A DNA stretch of 64,000 nucleotides from Paenibacillus sp. PastM-3 (GTDB taxonomy: Bacteria; Bacillota; Bacilli; Paenibacillales; Paenibacillaceae), in the NCBI RefSeq assembly GCF_029893965.1, contig NZ_JARXXP010000002.1, positions 310,001-374,000 on the forward strand, given 5' to 3'. How positions within the stretch are numbered: position 1 is the first letter of the stretch; each line of letters opens with the position of its first letter. Shown here one piece after another: positions 43,869-53,586 of this stretch. A model generated the notes under the pieces. That model saw only the letters and a list, made by a program, of their open reading frames with translations, was not told the origin of the DNA and did no database searches. The translations under genes were made by a program, and so were the position numbers.

Positions 43869-45101
43869 ATGAAGGATGAACTGATTAAGCGGTTTGTTTC
43901 ATATGCGCAGATGGATACCCAGTCCAATGAGGAGAGCGATACCTGCCCGTCTACCCCGGGGCAGATGGAGCTGGCCCGCAAGCTGGTGGACGAGCTGCAG
44001 CAGCTTGGACTAACCGAGGTTACGGTGGACGAGCATGCTTATGTTATGGCAACCCTGCCTGCGAACACCGACAAAGAAGTTCCGGTAATCGGATTCCTGG
44101 CCCATCTGGATACGGCAACTGATTTTACCGGCGCCAACGTGAAGCCGCGGATCGTCGAGAACTATGACGGCGGCGATATTGTGCTGAACAAGGAGCTGAA
44201 TGTTGTTTTGTCCGTGGACAGCTTCCCGGAGCTGCCTGAATACAAAGGACATACGCTGATTACCACAGACGGCACAACGCTGCTTGGCGCAGACAATAAG
44301 GCCGGAATCGCTGAAATTATGACCGCTATGGCTTATCTGGTCGCCCACCCTGAAATCAAGCATGGTAAAATCCGTGTGGCCTTCACCCCGGACGAGGAAA
44401 TCGGACGCGGACCGCATAAATTCGATGTCGCCGCTTTTGGCGCTTCCTATGCCTATACTGTAGACGGGGGACCGCTTGGTGAGCTGGAATACGAGAGCTT
44501 CAATGCCGCCGCGGCCAAAATCACCTTCAAGGGCGTCAACGTCCACCCCGGAACCGCCAAGGGGAAAATGGTGCACTCCTCCAAAATCGCGATGGCCTTC
44601 CATCTCAGACTGCCTGCCGGCGAAGCGCCTGAATTCACTGACGGCTATGAGGGCTTCTACCACCTGATCTCCATGCAGGGAACGGCGGAGCAGAGTAAGC
44701 TGGCCTATATCATCCGTGACTTTGACCGTGCAAGCTTCGAGAACCGCAAGTCGAATATTTCCGCCATTGTTGAAGAGTTCAAATCCACCTACGGCGATGA
44801 AAATGTGCTGCTGGAGATGAACGACCAATACTACAACATGCGCGAAAAAATCGAGCCGGTCCGCCATATCGTCGACATCGCCCATGAAGCGATGGAAAAC
44901 CTCGGCATTACACCGGTAATCCGCCCCATCCGCGGCGGCACCGACGGCTCGCAGCTGTCCTATATGGGACTGCCTACGCCGAATATTTTTACAGGCGGGG
45001 AGAACTTCCACGGCAAATTTGAGTATGCTTCGGTCGATGTCATGCTCAAGGCTGTAAATGTAATCGTAGAAATCGCTAAGCTGTTTGAGGAAAAAGCTTA
45101 A
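43869..45101 (+). CDS. pepT: Peptidase T (tripeptide aminopeptidase)
   Basis: 410 residues, full length for the M20B family. Zinc ligands and catalytic residues are in place: His79 and Asp81 ([10 protein letters not shown]), Asp in LLGADNKAG, the Glu pair in TPDEEIGRG, Asp in YTVDGGPLG and His in [10 protein letters not shown]. It removes N-terminal residues from tripeptides in the cytoplasm. GAGGAG lies 11 bases upstream of the start, and TACACTATACTT just before may hold the -10. Single gene. Confidence 0.96.
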   Translation: MKDELIKRFVSYAQMDTQSNEESDTCPSTPGQMELARKLVDELQQLGLTEVTVDEHAYVMATLPANTDKEVPVIGFLAHLDTATDFTGANVKPRIVENYDGGDIVLNKELNVVLSVDSFPELPEYKGHTLITTDGTTLLGADNKAGIAEIMTAMAYLVAHPEIKHGKIRVAFTPDEEIGRGPHKFDVAAFGASYAYTVDGGPLGELEYESFNAAAAKITFKGVNVHPGTAKGKMVHSSKIAMAFHLRLPAGEAPEFTDGYEGFYHLISMQGTAEQSKLAYIIRDFDRASFENRKSNISAIVEEFKSTYGDENVLLEMNDQYYNMREKIEPVRHIVDIAHEAMENLGITPVIRPIRGGTDGSQLSYMGLPTPNIFTGGENFHGKFEYASVDVMLKAVNVIVEIAKLFEEKA

Positions 45102-45444
45102 CTATCTATCACTTGGGATGTGACAGGCTGATATGGCGCTTGTTGCTGGTCCGTTAGTAGTTGCCGTAATTGCAATAATAGTCTGAGTTCCAGTCCAAGC
45201 GGGTTGGGGCTGCTGGTGAGGTTACGGCGGTTACGGCGGTTACGGCGGGTAAGTGGACCAGAGGTACTTCGGCTGTTGCTGCGAGTTGCACAAATTGCAG
45301 TAGTTACGGCAGTCTGGCCAAATCCCGGTTAGTTAAAGTAATCTGGCAGTTGCTGTAGCTGGTACGCATATGTGGCAGGTATGGTAGCTGTGGTAGTCGG
45401 CAGTTTTGCAGGATTTTCAAATGTATAGCTCCTAAAAACGATAT
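45102..45444. other. Intergenic stretch with GGTTACGGC triplets, no gene
   Basis: No supportable open frame. It contains three tandem GGCGGTTAC copies (45221-45250) and scattered GTTGC/GTAGT quasi-repeats, similar in style to the tract at 11723. Nothing else is recognisable. Confidence 0.5.
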
Positions 45445-45493
45445 AAAACAGCCCCCGGCAAAAGCGGATGCTTTCAGCGGGGGGCTGTTTTAT
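45445..45493. terminator. Terminator downstream of pepT
   Basis: AAAACAGCCCCC pairs with GGGGGCTGTTTT; symmetrical, so usable from both sides, 345 bases past the pepT stop. Confidence 0.75.
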
Positions 45494-45658
45494 GCCTTTT
45501 TATACTTCCTGAGGGGTTCCATCTCCTTACGCCTGTTGCCCGGCAGGCACCAAGTCTGGCCGTAACCCGGACCCAGGGAACTGGACTGGACTGGGCTGCG
45601 CCACTTGTATCAGATCTGGAGCGGTCCTCAGAGTTGCTAGCGGGCTGCTGCCGTGCCA

Positions 45659-45888
45659 TTAATGGGATTTTTCCCTTTAATCCGGCACTTTCAGGCCGCC
45701 AACTGCTCCATTAAAGGGATTTCTCCCTTTATTTCGGCACTTTCGGGCTGCCATCTGCTCCATTAAAGGGATTTCTCCCTTTATTTCGGCACTTTCAGGC
45801 CACCAACAGCTCCATTAATGGGATTTCTCCCTTTATTCTGGTACTTCCGGGCTGCCAACTGCTCCATTAAAGGGATTTCTCCCTTTAA
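45659..45888. repeat. Array B: five palindromic units, exact 52-bp period
   Basis: Units start with TTAA at 45659, 45711, 45763, 45815 and 45867, all 52 bp apart. Each has the 22-bp dyad TTAAAGGGA, four bases, TCCCTTTAA (or TTAATGGGA) and a 30-bp linker (CGGCACTTTCGGGCTGCC, then ATCTGCTCCA). Architecture, period and linker blocks (CGCAC/CGGCAC, GGGCTGC, CCA) match array A at 3618, but the arms differ. Confidence 0.94.
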
Positions 45889-45986
45889 TCACTCACTTTC
45901 AGCTCGCCGAGCCGATACCGGCACCAGCTGGCCGCCATCAGCGCCTTAGCGCCCAGGCCGGCCGGTGCGCGGAATGCCTCTCCGGC

Positions 45987-47126
45987 TTACTGCCCCTTAA
46001 GCGGCAGCCAGCCCGGCGTGTTAACAAGCGCGCCCCACAGCGGGTCAGGGATGACCAGCTCAGTCTGGGCTGTCGTATCCAGCTCAGTCTTAATGTCGCC
46101 GGCGCGGCCCTCGGCAAGCTTCTGCACGTAGTCCGGGTCAATCAGCAGCGGACGGCCGAGCGCCACCAGGCTGATGCCGGTGTCCAGGCTCTTCAGCGCA
46201 TCCTCCGGCTTGTACAGCGAGCCGACACCGATCACCGGAACGGCACCGCCCACACGGTCGACGACCTGCTCGATTCTCGGCCGCTCATCTTCCGTGCCGC
46301 GGCGCGGCAGCGACCACAGCTCCATAAGCGAGGCATGCAGGTAGTCGAGCCCCTCTTCCTTGAGCGCATCAATCAGCGCGAACGTATCGGCCATTGTAAT
46401 TCCAGGTGTCTCCGGTTCTTCCGGAGAGAAGCGGTAGCCGACAAGGAACGGTGACGAGGAATGCTCGTTCACAACGCGCTTCACTTCACGCAGTACAGCA
46501 AGCGGGAAGCTCAGGCGCTTCTCCAGACTTCCGCCCCAGCGGTCCTCGCGGCGGTTTGCGTGCGGCGAGAAAAACTGCTGCAGCAGATAGCCGTTCGCGC
46601 CGTGAATCTCTACGCCGTCGAAGCCAGCTTCGATAGCCCGGCGGGTTGCCGCGCCGAAGTCAGCGATGATCACTTGAATCTCTTCGTCAGTCAGCGTGCG
46701 CGGTACAGGTCCATGCCCGCCGCCCGGCAGCTCTGACGGAACATCGCTTGCGCTGACGGTCTGGCCGTCCGGCAGCAGCTCCGGCGGACACTGGCGTCCC
46801 CCGTGGAAAATCTGCAGCACGGCCTTGGCGCCCTCACCTTTAATTGCAGCAGCGAGCTGACGCAGGCTCGGGATCAGCTCTTCGCGGTCAGCACCGAACT
46901 CCCCGTGGAAGCCCTTCCCGCCCCGGCTTACATAGACACAGGCAGTGATGACCATACCTGCGCCTTTGGAGCGGCGGATATAATAGTCCAATTCCGGCTT
47001 AGAGACCGTACCGTCCTCATTGGAAGAAAAGTTGGTCATAGGCGCCATAACTACACGGTTACGCAGAGTAATCCCATTAATAAATTCATACGAGTCCAGC
47101 AGCGGACGATAATCAGTTTGCGGCAT
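45987..47126 (-). CDS. NADH:flavin oxidoreductase, Old Yellow Enzyme family
   Basis: 379 residues, a single OYE barrel. LRNRVVMAPMTNFSSNEDG begins the FMN domain; QIFHGGRQCPPELL, GFDGVEIHGANGYLLQQFFSPHANRREDRWGG and ALGRPLLIDPDYVQKL are the family blocks; HGAN supplies the substrate-binding His/Asn pair. It reduces activated C=C bonds in enones, quinones or nitro compounds. ATG at 47126 has GGAGGG 10 bases upstream. The HxlR-type regulator starts 75 bases upstream on the same strand, so it may be induced by electrophiles. Confidence 0.9.
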   Translation of the reverse strand: MPQTDYRPLLDSYEFINGITLRNRVVMAPMTNFSSNEDGTVSKPELDYYIRRSKGAGMVITACVYVSRGGKGFHGEFGADREELIPSLRQLAAAIKGEGAKAVLQIFHGGRQCPPELLPDGQTVSASDVPSELPGGGHGPVPRTLTDEEIQVIIADFGAATRRAIEAGFDGVEIHGANGYLLQQFFSPHANRREDRWGGSLEKRLSFPLAVLREVKRVVNEHSSSPFLVGYRFSPEEPETPGITMADTFALIDALKEEGLDYLHASLMELWSLPRRGTEDERPRIEQVVDRVGGAVPVIGVGSLYKPEDALKSLDTGISLVALGRPLLIDPDYVQKLAEGRAGDIKTELDTTAQTELVIPDPLWGALVNTPGWLPLKGQ

Positions 47127-47200
47127 CTCGAACAATCCCTCCATTATTTTCATCTATATCATTTAACCTAACACCTATCTTGCCCATATCCCGAACAGCG

Positions 47201-47575
47201 CTATTCTCCAGTCTGGCTGTTATTCTTCCAGACGACATTGTTCCCGTAATCCTTACCCCAGTCATACATCATCCGAAGCACCGGCAGCAGACTCTGCCCG
47301 TAATCCGTCAATGAGTATTCTACTCTCGGCGGGACCTCGGCATACACTTTTCTCAGCACAAGCTGGTCTTCCTCCAGCTCTCGGAGCTGGTTGGTCAGCA
47401 TTTTCTGTGTAATATGGGGAATGAGCTTCTTCAGCTCGCTGAAGCGCTTGGTGCCCTCAAGGCCCAGATGCCACAGGATGATCAGCTTCCATTTGCCGCC
47501 GATAACAGCAAGCGTAAGCTCCTTCTCGCAGTTAATTTCCTGCAGATTGATACGGTCTTTAATTTCCGTTGCCAA
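47201..47575 (-). CDS. HxlR family transcriptional regulator
   Basis: 124 residues, the common HxlR length. Winged helix: [58 protein letters not shown], followed by a wing with [14 protein letters not shown] single N-terminal cysteine (in INCEKEL) is at the place where YodB/HypR-type members sense quinones or diamide by thiol oxidation. The start is TTG, 9 bases after AAAGGGGG; upstream in-frame ATGs would add 29 unlikely residues. It probably controls the Old Yellow Enzyme gene downstream. It is not next to hxlAB. Confidence 0.85.
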   Translation of the reverse strand: MATEIKDRINLQEINCEKELTLAVIGGKWKLIILWHLGLEGTKRFSELKKLIPHITQKMLTNQLRELEEDQLVLRKVYAEVPPRVEYSLTDYGQSLLPVLRMMYDWGKDYGNNVVWKNNSQTGE

Positions 47576-47705
47576 GGTATGCGGCCCCCTTTCATTCCTA
47601 CTTATCATACTACAAAACACCCGGCACCTGCACATCGCTGCCTTCCGCATTAGTATCTCCACCTAAATCAAACCACGCTGCAGCACGCCGGATATGCCCA
47701 TAGAA

Positions 47706-47738
47706 GCACAAAGACCGCAGGCCCAAGGCCTGCGGTCC
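47706..47738 (-). terminator. Terminator of the ABC/two-component operon
   Basis: Perfect 11-bp stem GACCGCAGGCC / GGCCTGCGGTC with a 3-base loop; on the minus strand TTTGTGCTT follows. 12 bases past the binding-protein stop. Confidence 0.85.
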
Positions 47739-47749
47739 CTACACTGATT

Positions 47750-49141
47750 TTACTCGGTAACCAAACTTCCCTGCAGGTTTGCTGCACTGAAGTCAGGCTG
47801 TGCTTCAACCGTGGTGTCACCCGCAGCAACCGCTTTTTCCAGCGCTGCATTGTATCGGGTATTCAGATCCTGAATCTCCTTATCCAGGTCTCCGCCGGTA
47901 AAGATGTATCTGTTGAATACGTCCATCTTCTTGGTTCCTTCCAGACGTCCTTCAGTAGCACCGAATGGAGTAGCCGGATAGATTCCGTCAAACTTGGTTG
48001 GCAGGAAGTACTCAATGCCCGGGATATCCGGAGCTTTGGCTGCAGCGGCTACAGAAGGGATAACGGACACGCCGTATCCGCCTTCCTGATAGGCGATCTG
48101 AACATCATCGCTGTACATCCACTCGATGAACTTCCAGGCTGCTTCCTTGTTGGCCGAATCCTTGCTCATTGCCAGGTAGCTGCCGGAGATAACCTGGCTG
48201 GCACCGTTCTGCTGGCCGTCAATGGTCGGCGGCAGTGCCGCTGCCCAGCGGATTTCGGTCGGGAACTGGGTTTTGTACACGCTCGGTTCTACAGAGTGGT
48301 TAAAGTACATTCCGATTTTACCCTGGGCGAATTGTGCGCGCAGCGGGTCAATATCAAGTGATTCCGAGCCCGGCATCATGCTGCCGTCCTCAACGATCTG
48401 GCGCAGCGCCTCAAGCGTTTCCTTGTACATGCCGAAATCGAATTGTCCGGTCTGGAAGTTGAAGCCCTCCTGCCCTTCTGTCTTGCTCAGAGTTGTTATG
48501 GGATGAGCGATACGCTCAAAGCCGCTGCCGCTCTTGAAGTTACCGGCAAGTCCATATGCGCCGCTCGCTTTGCCAACTTCGGTAATCTTCTTGGCATCCT
48601 CCACCATCTCTGCAAGTGTAGTCGGAGGCTCGGTAATACCGGCTTTCTCGAACAGGTCAACGTTGTAGATCAGACGCCAGAACTGGCCGATATTCGGCAG
48701 GGTGTAGATTTTACCGTCAACGGTATTCTTTTCATTAATAAGGACGTTCTCGAACCGGCTCTTCATTTCCGGAGTAATATACTCGTCAAAAGACTCAAGG
48801 TAGCCCTTCTTCACCCACGTAGGCACGTTGCCTGTATCCACACGCAGAATGTCCGGCGCCTGCTTACTGGAGAACGCGATATCCACGGACTGGGCGTAGT
48901 TATCGGCCATTACCTTAAATTCAATATCCACATCTGGGTTAAGCCCCTCGTACTCACTGATCTTTTGCTCGATAAAATCGGAATCATGACGGTCGATGGA
49001 CCAGTAGACCAGCTTGGTCTGTTCAGCAGCAGCATTGCCGCCCTCCGCCTCAGCATTTGTATTAGCGGATGACGAGCATCCGGCCAGTGAACCCGCCAGC
49101 AGCAGCGAAGCTCCGGCCAGCATCAAGTGATTTTTTTTCAT
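47750..49141 (-). CDS. Carbohydrate ABC transporter substrate-binding lipoprotein
   Basis: 463 residues. Lipobox LAGC (LLLAGSLAGCSSSANTNAEAE), then a family-1 solute-binding domain (LVYWSIDRHDSDFIEQKI; PDILRVDTGNVPTWVKKG; AAWKFIEWMYSDDVQIAYQEGGYG). It is the last gene of an operon with two permeases and a YesM/YesN pair and should deliver the sugar to them. Aromatic residues typical of sugar-binding sites are present. The substrate is probably a uronate oligosaccharide, judged from the divergent lyase. Start ATG with AGGGAGG about 8 bases upstream. Confidence 0.9.
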   Translation of the reverse strand: MKKNHLMLAGASLLLAGSLAGCSSSANTNAEAEGGNAAAEQTKLVYWSIDRHDSDFIEQKISEYEGLNPDVDIEFKVMADNYAQSVDIAFSSKQAPDILRVDTGNVPTWVKKGYLESFDEYITPEMKSRFENVLINEKNTVDGKIYTLPNIGQFWRLIYNVDLFEKAGITEPPTTLAEMVEDAKKITEVGKASGAYGLAGNFKSGSGFERIAHPITTLSKTEGQEGFNFQTGQFDFGMYKETLEALRQIVEDGSMMPGSESLDIDPLRAQFAQGKIGMYFNHSVEPSVYKTQFPTEIRWAAALPPTIDGQQNGASQVISGSYLAMSKDSANKEAAWKFIEWMYSDDVQIAYQEGGYGVSVIPSVAAAAKAPDIPGIEYFLPTKFDGIYPATPFGATEGRLEGTKKMDVFNRYIFTGGDLDKEIQDLNTRYNAALEKAVAAGDTTVEAQPDFSAANLQGSLVTE

Positions 49142-49233
49142 CTAAAAAAACCTCCCTTTTCTTTGTGTAATCGCATTCATTTCATATAAAAATTATAAAA
49201 TGACTGCCCTGATGTGGGTGAAGGGGAAAACAA

Positions 49234-50895
49234 CTATTCAGGGGAGACGAAATCACTGTTTCCTCGCTGTACGGCTGAACTGTACTTCGAACGGAAGTCG
49301 GTGGGGGTCATCCCGGTGTATTTTTTGAATAACTCTGTAAAATAAGGCCGGTCCTCATAGCCCAGCGAGACGGCGATATCCTGCACCTGCATGCCCTCAA
49401 GCACCAGCTCCTTGGCCTTCTCCATTCTGCGGCTGATGATATACTGGGCCAGCGTCATGCCCATCTCCTTCTTGAACAGGTTGGAAAAATAACTCGGGCT
49501 GAGATGCACCTCTCTCGCACAATCGGCTACAGACAGGTTGCGGTGCAGATTGCCGTTGATATGGGCGATGGCCCGCTCCACCAGCACACGCGCATCACTG
49601 GTCTGGCGGATTTGCACATAGGAGCAGCCCTCGCGGCAAAACTCGCGGATCTGCCGGCGCAGCTCCTCAAAGGAGGCGGCTCCGTTCATATCGGCCAGTT
49701 TTTTCTCAAGTGTTTTGACTTCTGTATCCGAGGCCTTGTCGGAGAAGACCCGGTGAATGGAATGGGCCAGCTCCAGGCACATCGTTTTGACGATAGCCGG
49801 ATCAGGCAGGACAGGAGAGCTGACCCATTCATTCCAGATTCCGTCCAGCTGCTCCTCCGCTTTGGCCAGATTGGCCGAACGCAGGCAATAGAGGAGTTCC
49901 TTCTCTTTATCATAGGAGTATCTAGGAAGGGCGGCATCTGCCTCCGGCGATTCCACATAACGGTAGACGCTGTTGCCTCCGGTCAGAAACGTGTTCGTCA
50001 GCGCAGACATGGCCTGGGCATAGGATACTGACAGCTGCCCGGCCTCCTCAACGCCGCCGCCCAGTCCGATCGACACCGTCTGGTAGGTATGCTTGCAGAC
50101 ATTCTCGCGGCATTTCTCGGCCAGCTGCTCCGTATCAAGCGCAGCGGGCGGGTTCATGACAATCACGAACTGATTGACATGCTCACGGAACACGATGCCC
50201 TGGGTATAAGCGGCGACCGTCTCCTCCAGAATATTCTGCACTGCAAAGCGGATCAGCTCCACCTCTGACACGGCCATCGCAGCTGTACGTTCCGCGAAAA
50301 AATCAATCTCCGCCACCATCACACAAAAATCTCCGCGCTTCATCTTAATCGCATAGAAGTCCCACTGCTGGCTCAGATGCTGCTGCCTGCTGCCGTAACG
50401 GATCAGGAGCCGCATATATTCCTGGCGCAGATAAGGCAGGCTCTCCCGCAGCTTCTGCTCCATTCCCCGCATCTGCTCGGCCTGGGAGCGTTCGCGCTCC
50501 AGCACCTCCTTGGCCTTCAGCACCGATTCCAGCACCTGCGGCCGGGTAAACGGCTTGACGATCAGGTCGAACGCCCCCAGCTTCACTGCCTCCTGGGCGT
50601 ATGTGAAATCGGAATAGCCGGTCAGAAAAATCAACTTGATCTCCGGCTGCTCGGCCAGAATCGTCCGCATCATCGCCAGCCCGTCGGTAAAGGGCATCCG
50701 GATATCGGTCAGTACAATATCAGGACGGTGCTTGCGGATCTGCACCAGCCCTTCCTCCCCGTTGGCCGCCGTTGCTGCCACGGTAATGCCGTGCTCCTCC
50801 CAGGGAATCCGCTGCGACAGGCCCCGGACAACGGCCGGAATATCATCAACGATGCATAATTTAACGGGTTCAGCGTGCTTCAGGATAAACTCCAC
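49234..50895 (-). CDS. Response regulator, YesN-type with AraC helix-turn-helix
   Basis: 553 residues. Receiver domain at ~10-125 with phospho-acceptor Asp near 61 (IVLTDIRMPFTDGL) and LTGYSDF...KPF; a ~280-residue middle linker; C-terminal AraC domain (about 440-545: VADCAREVHLSPSYFSNLFKKEMGMTLAQYI, IAVSLGYEDRPYFTELFKKYTGMTP). It would be phosphorylated by the adjacent kinase and switch on the transporter and lyase genes. The likely start is GTG at 50895, 26 bases inside the kinase gene; a CTG a few codons later is possible. Binding sites may be the repeats at 54556. Confidence 0.9.
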   Translation of the reverse strand: MEFILKHAEPVKLCIVDDIPAVVRGLSQRIPWEEHGITVAATAANGEEGLVQIRKHRPDIVLTDIRMPFTDGLAMMRTILAEQPEIKLIFLTGYSDFTYAQEAVKLGAFDLIVKPFTRPQVLESVLKAKEVLERERSQAEQMRGMEQKLRESLPYLRQEYMRLLIRYGSRQQHLSQQWDFYAIKMKRGDFCVMVAEIDFFAERTAAMAVSEVELIRFAVQNILEETVAAYTQGIVFREHVNQFVIVMNPPAALDTEQLAEKCRENVCKHTYQTVSIGLGGGVEEAGQLSVSYAQAMSALTNTFLTGGNSVYRYVESPEADAALPRYSYDKEKELLYCLRSANLAKAEEQLDGIWNEWVSSPVLPDPAIVKTMCLELAHSIHRVFSDKASDTEVKTLEKKLADMNGAASFEELRRQIREFCREGCSYVQIRQTSDARVLVERAIAHINGNLHRNLSVADCAREVHLSPSYFSNLFKKEMGMTLAQYIISRRMEKAKELVLEGMQVQDIAVSLGYEDRPYFTELFKKYTGMTPTDFRSKYSSAVQRGNSDFVSPE

Positions 50896-52633
50896 CTTCC
50901 AATGGGATTGAGAGAACCGCTTCGGTCTCGATATGCGGGCGGCTGCGGAACAGGAGTCCGCCCTCCCTGCCGTAATAGATCTGCAGGCGGCTGCAGATAT
51001 TGGTCAGGGCATAACCTCCGCTGCTGACGGGCTCCTTCAGCCGGGCGTTCAGCTTGTCCGCGTCCATGCCCGCCCCGTTATCGGTTACCCGGATTACAAG
51101 CTGCCCGTCCTCTCTGGCCACGGCGACTGTTATTCTTCCCCCTCCCCGCAGCTCCTTCAGCCCGTGCAGAATCGAATTTTCGACCAGGGGCTGGATAATA
51201 ATCTTCAGCACAGGCAGGTCCAGCAGCTCCGGAGCGGCAGTGATCGTATAATCGAACAGCCCCTCATAGCATTGCTGCTGGAGGTTCAGGTACTGGCGGA
51301 CATGCTCCAGCTCCCGGCCCAGCGTGGTAATCTCCTGCCCGTTGTTCAGGCCCAGCCGGAACAGCGCGGACAAGGAGATCACCATCTGCTTCACATCCTC
51401 ATATTCATCCATTTCACATTTCCAGAAGATCGTATTAAGCGTGTTATATAAAAAGTGCGGCTCAATCTGCGCCTGCAGCGTCTTGATCTCGGCCTTGCGC
51501 TTCTCCTTCTCTGTATCCTTGACCTCTACAATCAGCTCGCCGATCCGGTCCAGCATCTGGTTGAATTTACGTCCGGCGTCCCCGATTTCATCCTGGAACG
51601 GGCTCTCGAAGCGGGCACCCAGATCCTCCTGCTCGACCCGCGACATTGTTTTCTGCAGCTTCAGCAGCGGCCCGAGCAAGAGGGCCGACAGGGTTCTGGA
51701 CAGCAGCAGGGCAATCACGATGCAGCCGGCCATTATCATCACCACCAGCCACTGGATGCTGCGGACCGGCTGCAGCAGCTCCTTCTTGGACAGGTAGCTG
51801 ACCAGCAGCCAGTCGTCTGCATAGCCCGATTCGGCATAGCTGACCAGCATGGTTCTGCCCCCGGAGGAATACTCGAAATTTCCGCTGTCCTCCTTCAGCA
51901 GCCGGTTCATGAAGTCCTCCGAGCGTGACCAGTCCGGACGCTCTTTATCCCCGAAGACACTGTCTCCCGACCTGTTGATCAGCATGAACTTGGCACTGCC
52001 CAGACTAGCCCCGCCGCTGACCGTATCTTCAAGGATATCCTCCTTCACATTGACAGCAAGGAATACATCGGGCACATAATTCTCCGTAAGCGGCTGCAGC
52101 AGCAGGGAGATGACCTGATGCTCTCCGGCAAACAGCTCGTCCGGGTGACTCTCCACCCAATTCGACTCCGGATTCTCCCTTATCCGCTGATACAGCAAAG
52201 ACTCCATAAATGGAGTCGCTGTTCTACGCAGATTGCCGGCGGAATAGAAATCTCCGCCGGGCGTACTGATCAGAATCGATTCAATGGAATTTTCCGTCAG
52301 CTCCGCCTGGGTAAAGGGGTTCTGCAGCACGGAGAAATTGGCAAAGTACCGGTCTGTATTATTCGCTTGTACATCTCTGATAGTCTGTTTATAGGCATCG
52401 CTCAGCATAATGGTCGAGGAAGCTACAATGATCTGCTTCAGCTTCTGGTCGAGCACATTGACCGACTGGTTCAGCACATTGCGGTTCAGGTCGGTGGAGT
52501 TGCGCTCCATTGCCCTGGAAGCAATGGAATAAGCCCCGAAGCCGGTTATGGAAATACAGAAGACTGTCAGTGCGGTGAAGGACAGCCATATTCTTTTCTT
52601 CAGTGAGGTCCGGTACAGCCAGGCCTTCAGCAT
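50870..52633 (-). CDS. Sensor histidine kinase, YesM-type
   Basis: 587 residues. TM1 at ~15-37, extracytoplasmic sensor domain to ~295 (dCache-like in size), TM2 at ~296-318, HAMP to ~370 (LLGPLLKLQKTMSRVEQEDLGARFES), then the His_kinase domain with acceptor His near 394 in QIEPHFLYNTLNTIFWK and an ATPase domain (PLVENSILHGLKE; RVTDNGAGMD). It probably senses extracellular oligosaccharide or the loaded binding protein. Encoded between the permeases and its response regulator, with which it overlaps. Confidence 0.92.
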   Translation of the reverse strand: MLKAWLYRTSLKKRIWLSFTALTVFCISITGFGAYSIASRAMERNSTDLNRNVLNQSVNVLDQKLKQIIVASSTIMLSDAYKQTIRDVQANNTDRYFANFSVLQNPFTQAELTENSIESILISTPGGDFYSAGNLRRTATPFMESLLYQRIRENPESNWVESHPDELFAGEHQVISLLLQPLTENYVPDVFLAVNVKEDILEDTVSGGASLGSAKFMLINRSGDSVFGDKERPDWSRSEDFMNRLLKEDSGNFEYSSGGRTMLVSYAESGYADDWLLVSYLSKKELLQPVRSIQWLVVMIMAGCIVIALLLSRTLSALLLGPLLKLQKTMSRVEQEDLGARFESPFQDEIGDAGRKFNQMLDRIGELIVEVKDTEKEKRKAEIKTLQAQIEPHFLYNTLNTIFWKCEMDEYEDVKQMVISLSALFRLGLNNGQEITTLGRELEHVRQYLNLQQQCYEGLFDYTITAAPELLDLPVLKIIIQPLVENSILHGLKELRGGGRITVAVAREDGQLVIRVTDNGAGMDADKLNARLKEPVSSGGYALTNICSRLQIYYGREGGLLFRSRPHIETEAVLSIPLEGGVYPEAR

Positions 52634-52680
52634 ATTTCCCCATCCTTTGTCGGCTGGCTGTATCGGAGCCTATAGGTCAC

Positions 52681-53568
52681 TTAGCCCTTAACGGAACCAG
52701 CAGTCATCTGCATAAACGATTTGTTGGCAAAAATATAGACGATAATCATCGGCAGCATGGACAAGCATGCACCGGCGAGCATCAATTGCGGCTGGGCCGC
52801 ATCTCCGACACCGTACTTCAGGCCGGCCAGACCTACGGTCAGCGTCTGCAGGGCCGGCTGGGTCATCGTAAAGACCAGCGGCAGGATGTATTCATTCCAC
52901 GCCCCGCGGAAGGTCCAGAGCGCCGTTACTCCCAGCGCCGGTGTCAGGAGCGGCAAGATAACACGAAAGTATACGCTATAGAAGTTACAGCCGTCAATAA
53001 ATGCCGCTTCATCCAGCTCCTTCGGGATGGCCCGGACAAAGCCGATCAGCATGAAAAAGGCTGTCGCATGGGCGCTGATCAGGATGATGATAACGCCCCA
53101 GAGCGATTTTTGCAGATGGAGGGCGACCATAAGGTCAAATTGCGGACGAAGGACAACAGCACCGATGGAAATGAACAGGGTGCAGGACTGAATGATCACA
53201 TACAGCCTTTTTCCGTAGAAATCCACTCTCGCAACCGCATAGGCGGCCATTGTTCCTATTAATAGAGTTCCTATCGTTGTAAAGGTACTGATGAACACGC
53301 TGTTCCAGGTGAACCGGGCAAAATTAGCCGAGTTCCAGGCTTGCGCATAGTTGGAGAATTTCCATTCCTTCGGCAGCAGGGAGGTTCCTGTCGTCAGCTC
53401 CAGATTCGATTTCATCGACCCGAACATGGCCAGAATAATCGGGAATAAGGCAAAGGCTGCTACCAGCAGCAGAAAAATCCACAGCAGGACCCGGGACAGC
53501 ATGGCTTTGGTCTTGACGTTACTCGCAGGCGCCGAGGCCAGTTTTGTTTCCGCTTGAAATGTGCTCAC
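52681..53568 (-). CDS. Carbohydrate ABC transporter permease (LplC/MalG-like)
   Basis: 295 residues, six membrane segments. EAA loop ELDEAAFIDGCNFYSVYFRVILPLLTPAL near residue 190, which contacts the ATPase. Starts 18 bases after the partner permease. The operon has no ATPase gene, so it probably uses a shared MsmX-type ATPase. C-terminus MQMTAGSVKG is typical of this branch. Confidence 0.92.
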   Translation of the reverse strand: MSTFQAETKLASAPASNVKTKAMLSRVLLWIFLLLVAAFALFPIILAMFGSMKSNLELTTGTSLLPKEWKFSNYAQAWNSANFARFTWNSVFISTFTTIGTLLIGTMAAYAVARVDFYGKRLYVIIQSCTLFISIGAVVLRPQFDLMVALHLQKSLWGVIIILISAHATAFFMLIGFVRAIPKELDEAAFIDGCNFYSVYFRVILPLLTPALGVTALWTFRGAWNEYILPLVFTMTQPALQTLTVGLAGLKYGVGDAAQPQLMLAGACLSMLPMIIVYIFANKSFMQMTAGSVKG

Positions 53569-53586
53569 TGTTCATTCTCCTCTCTT

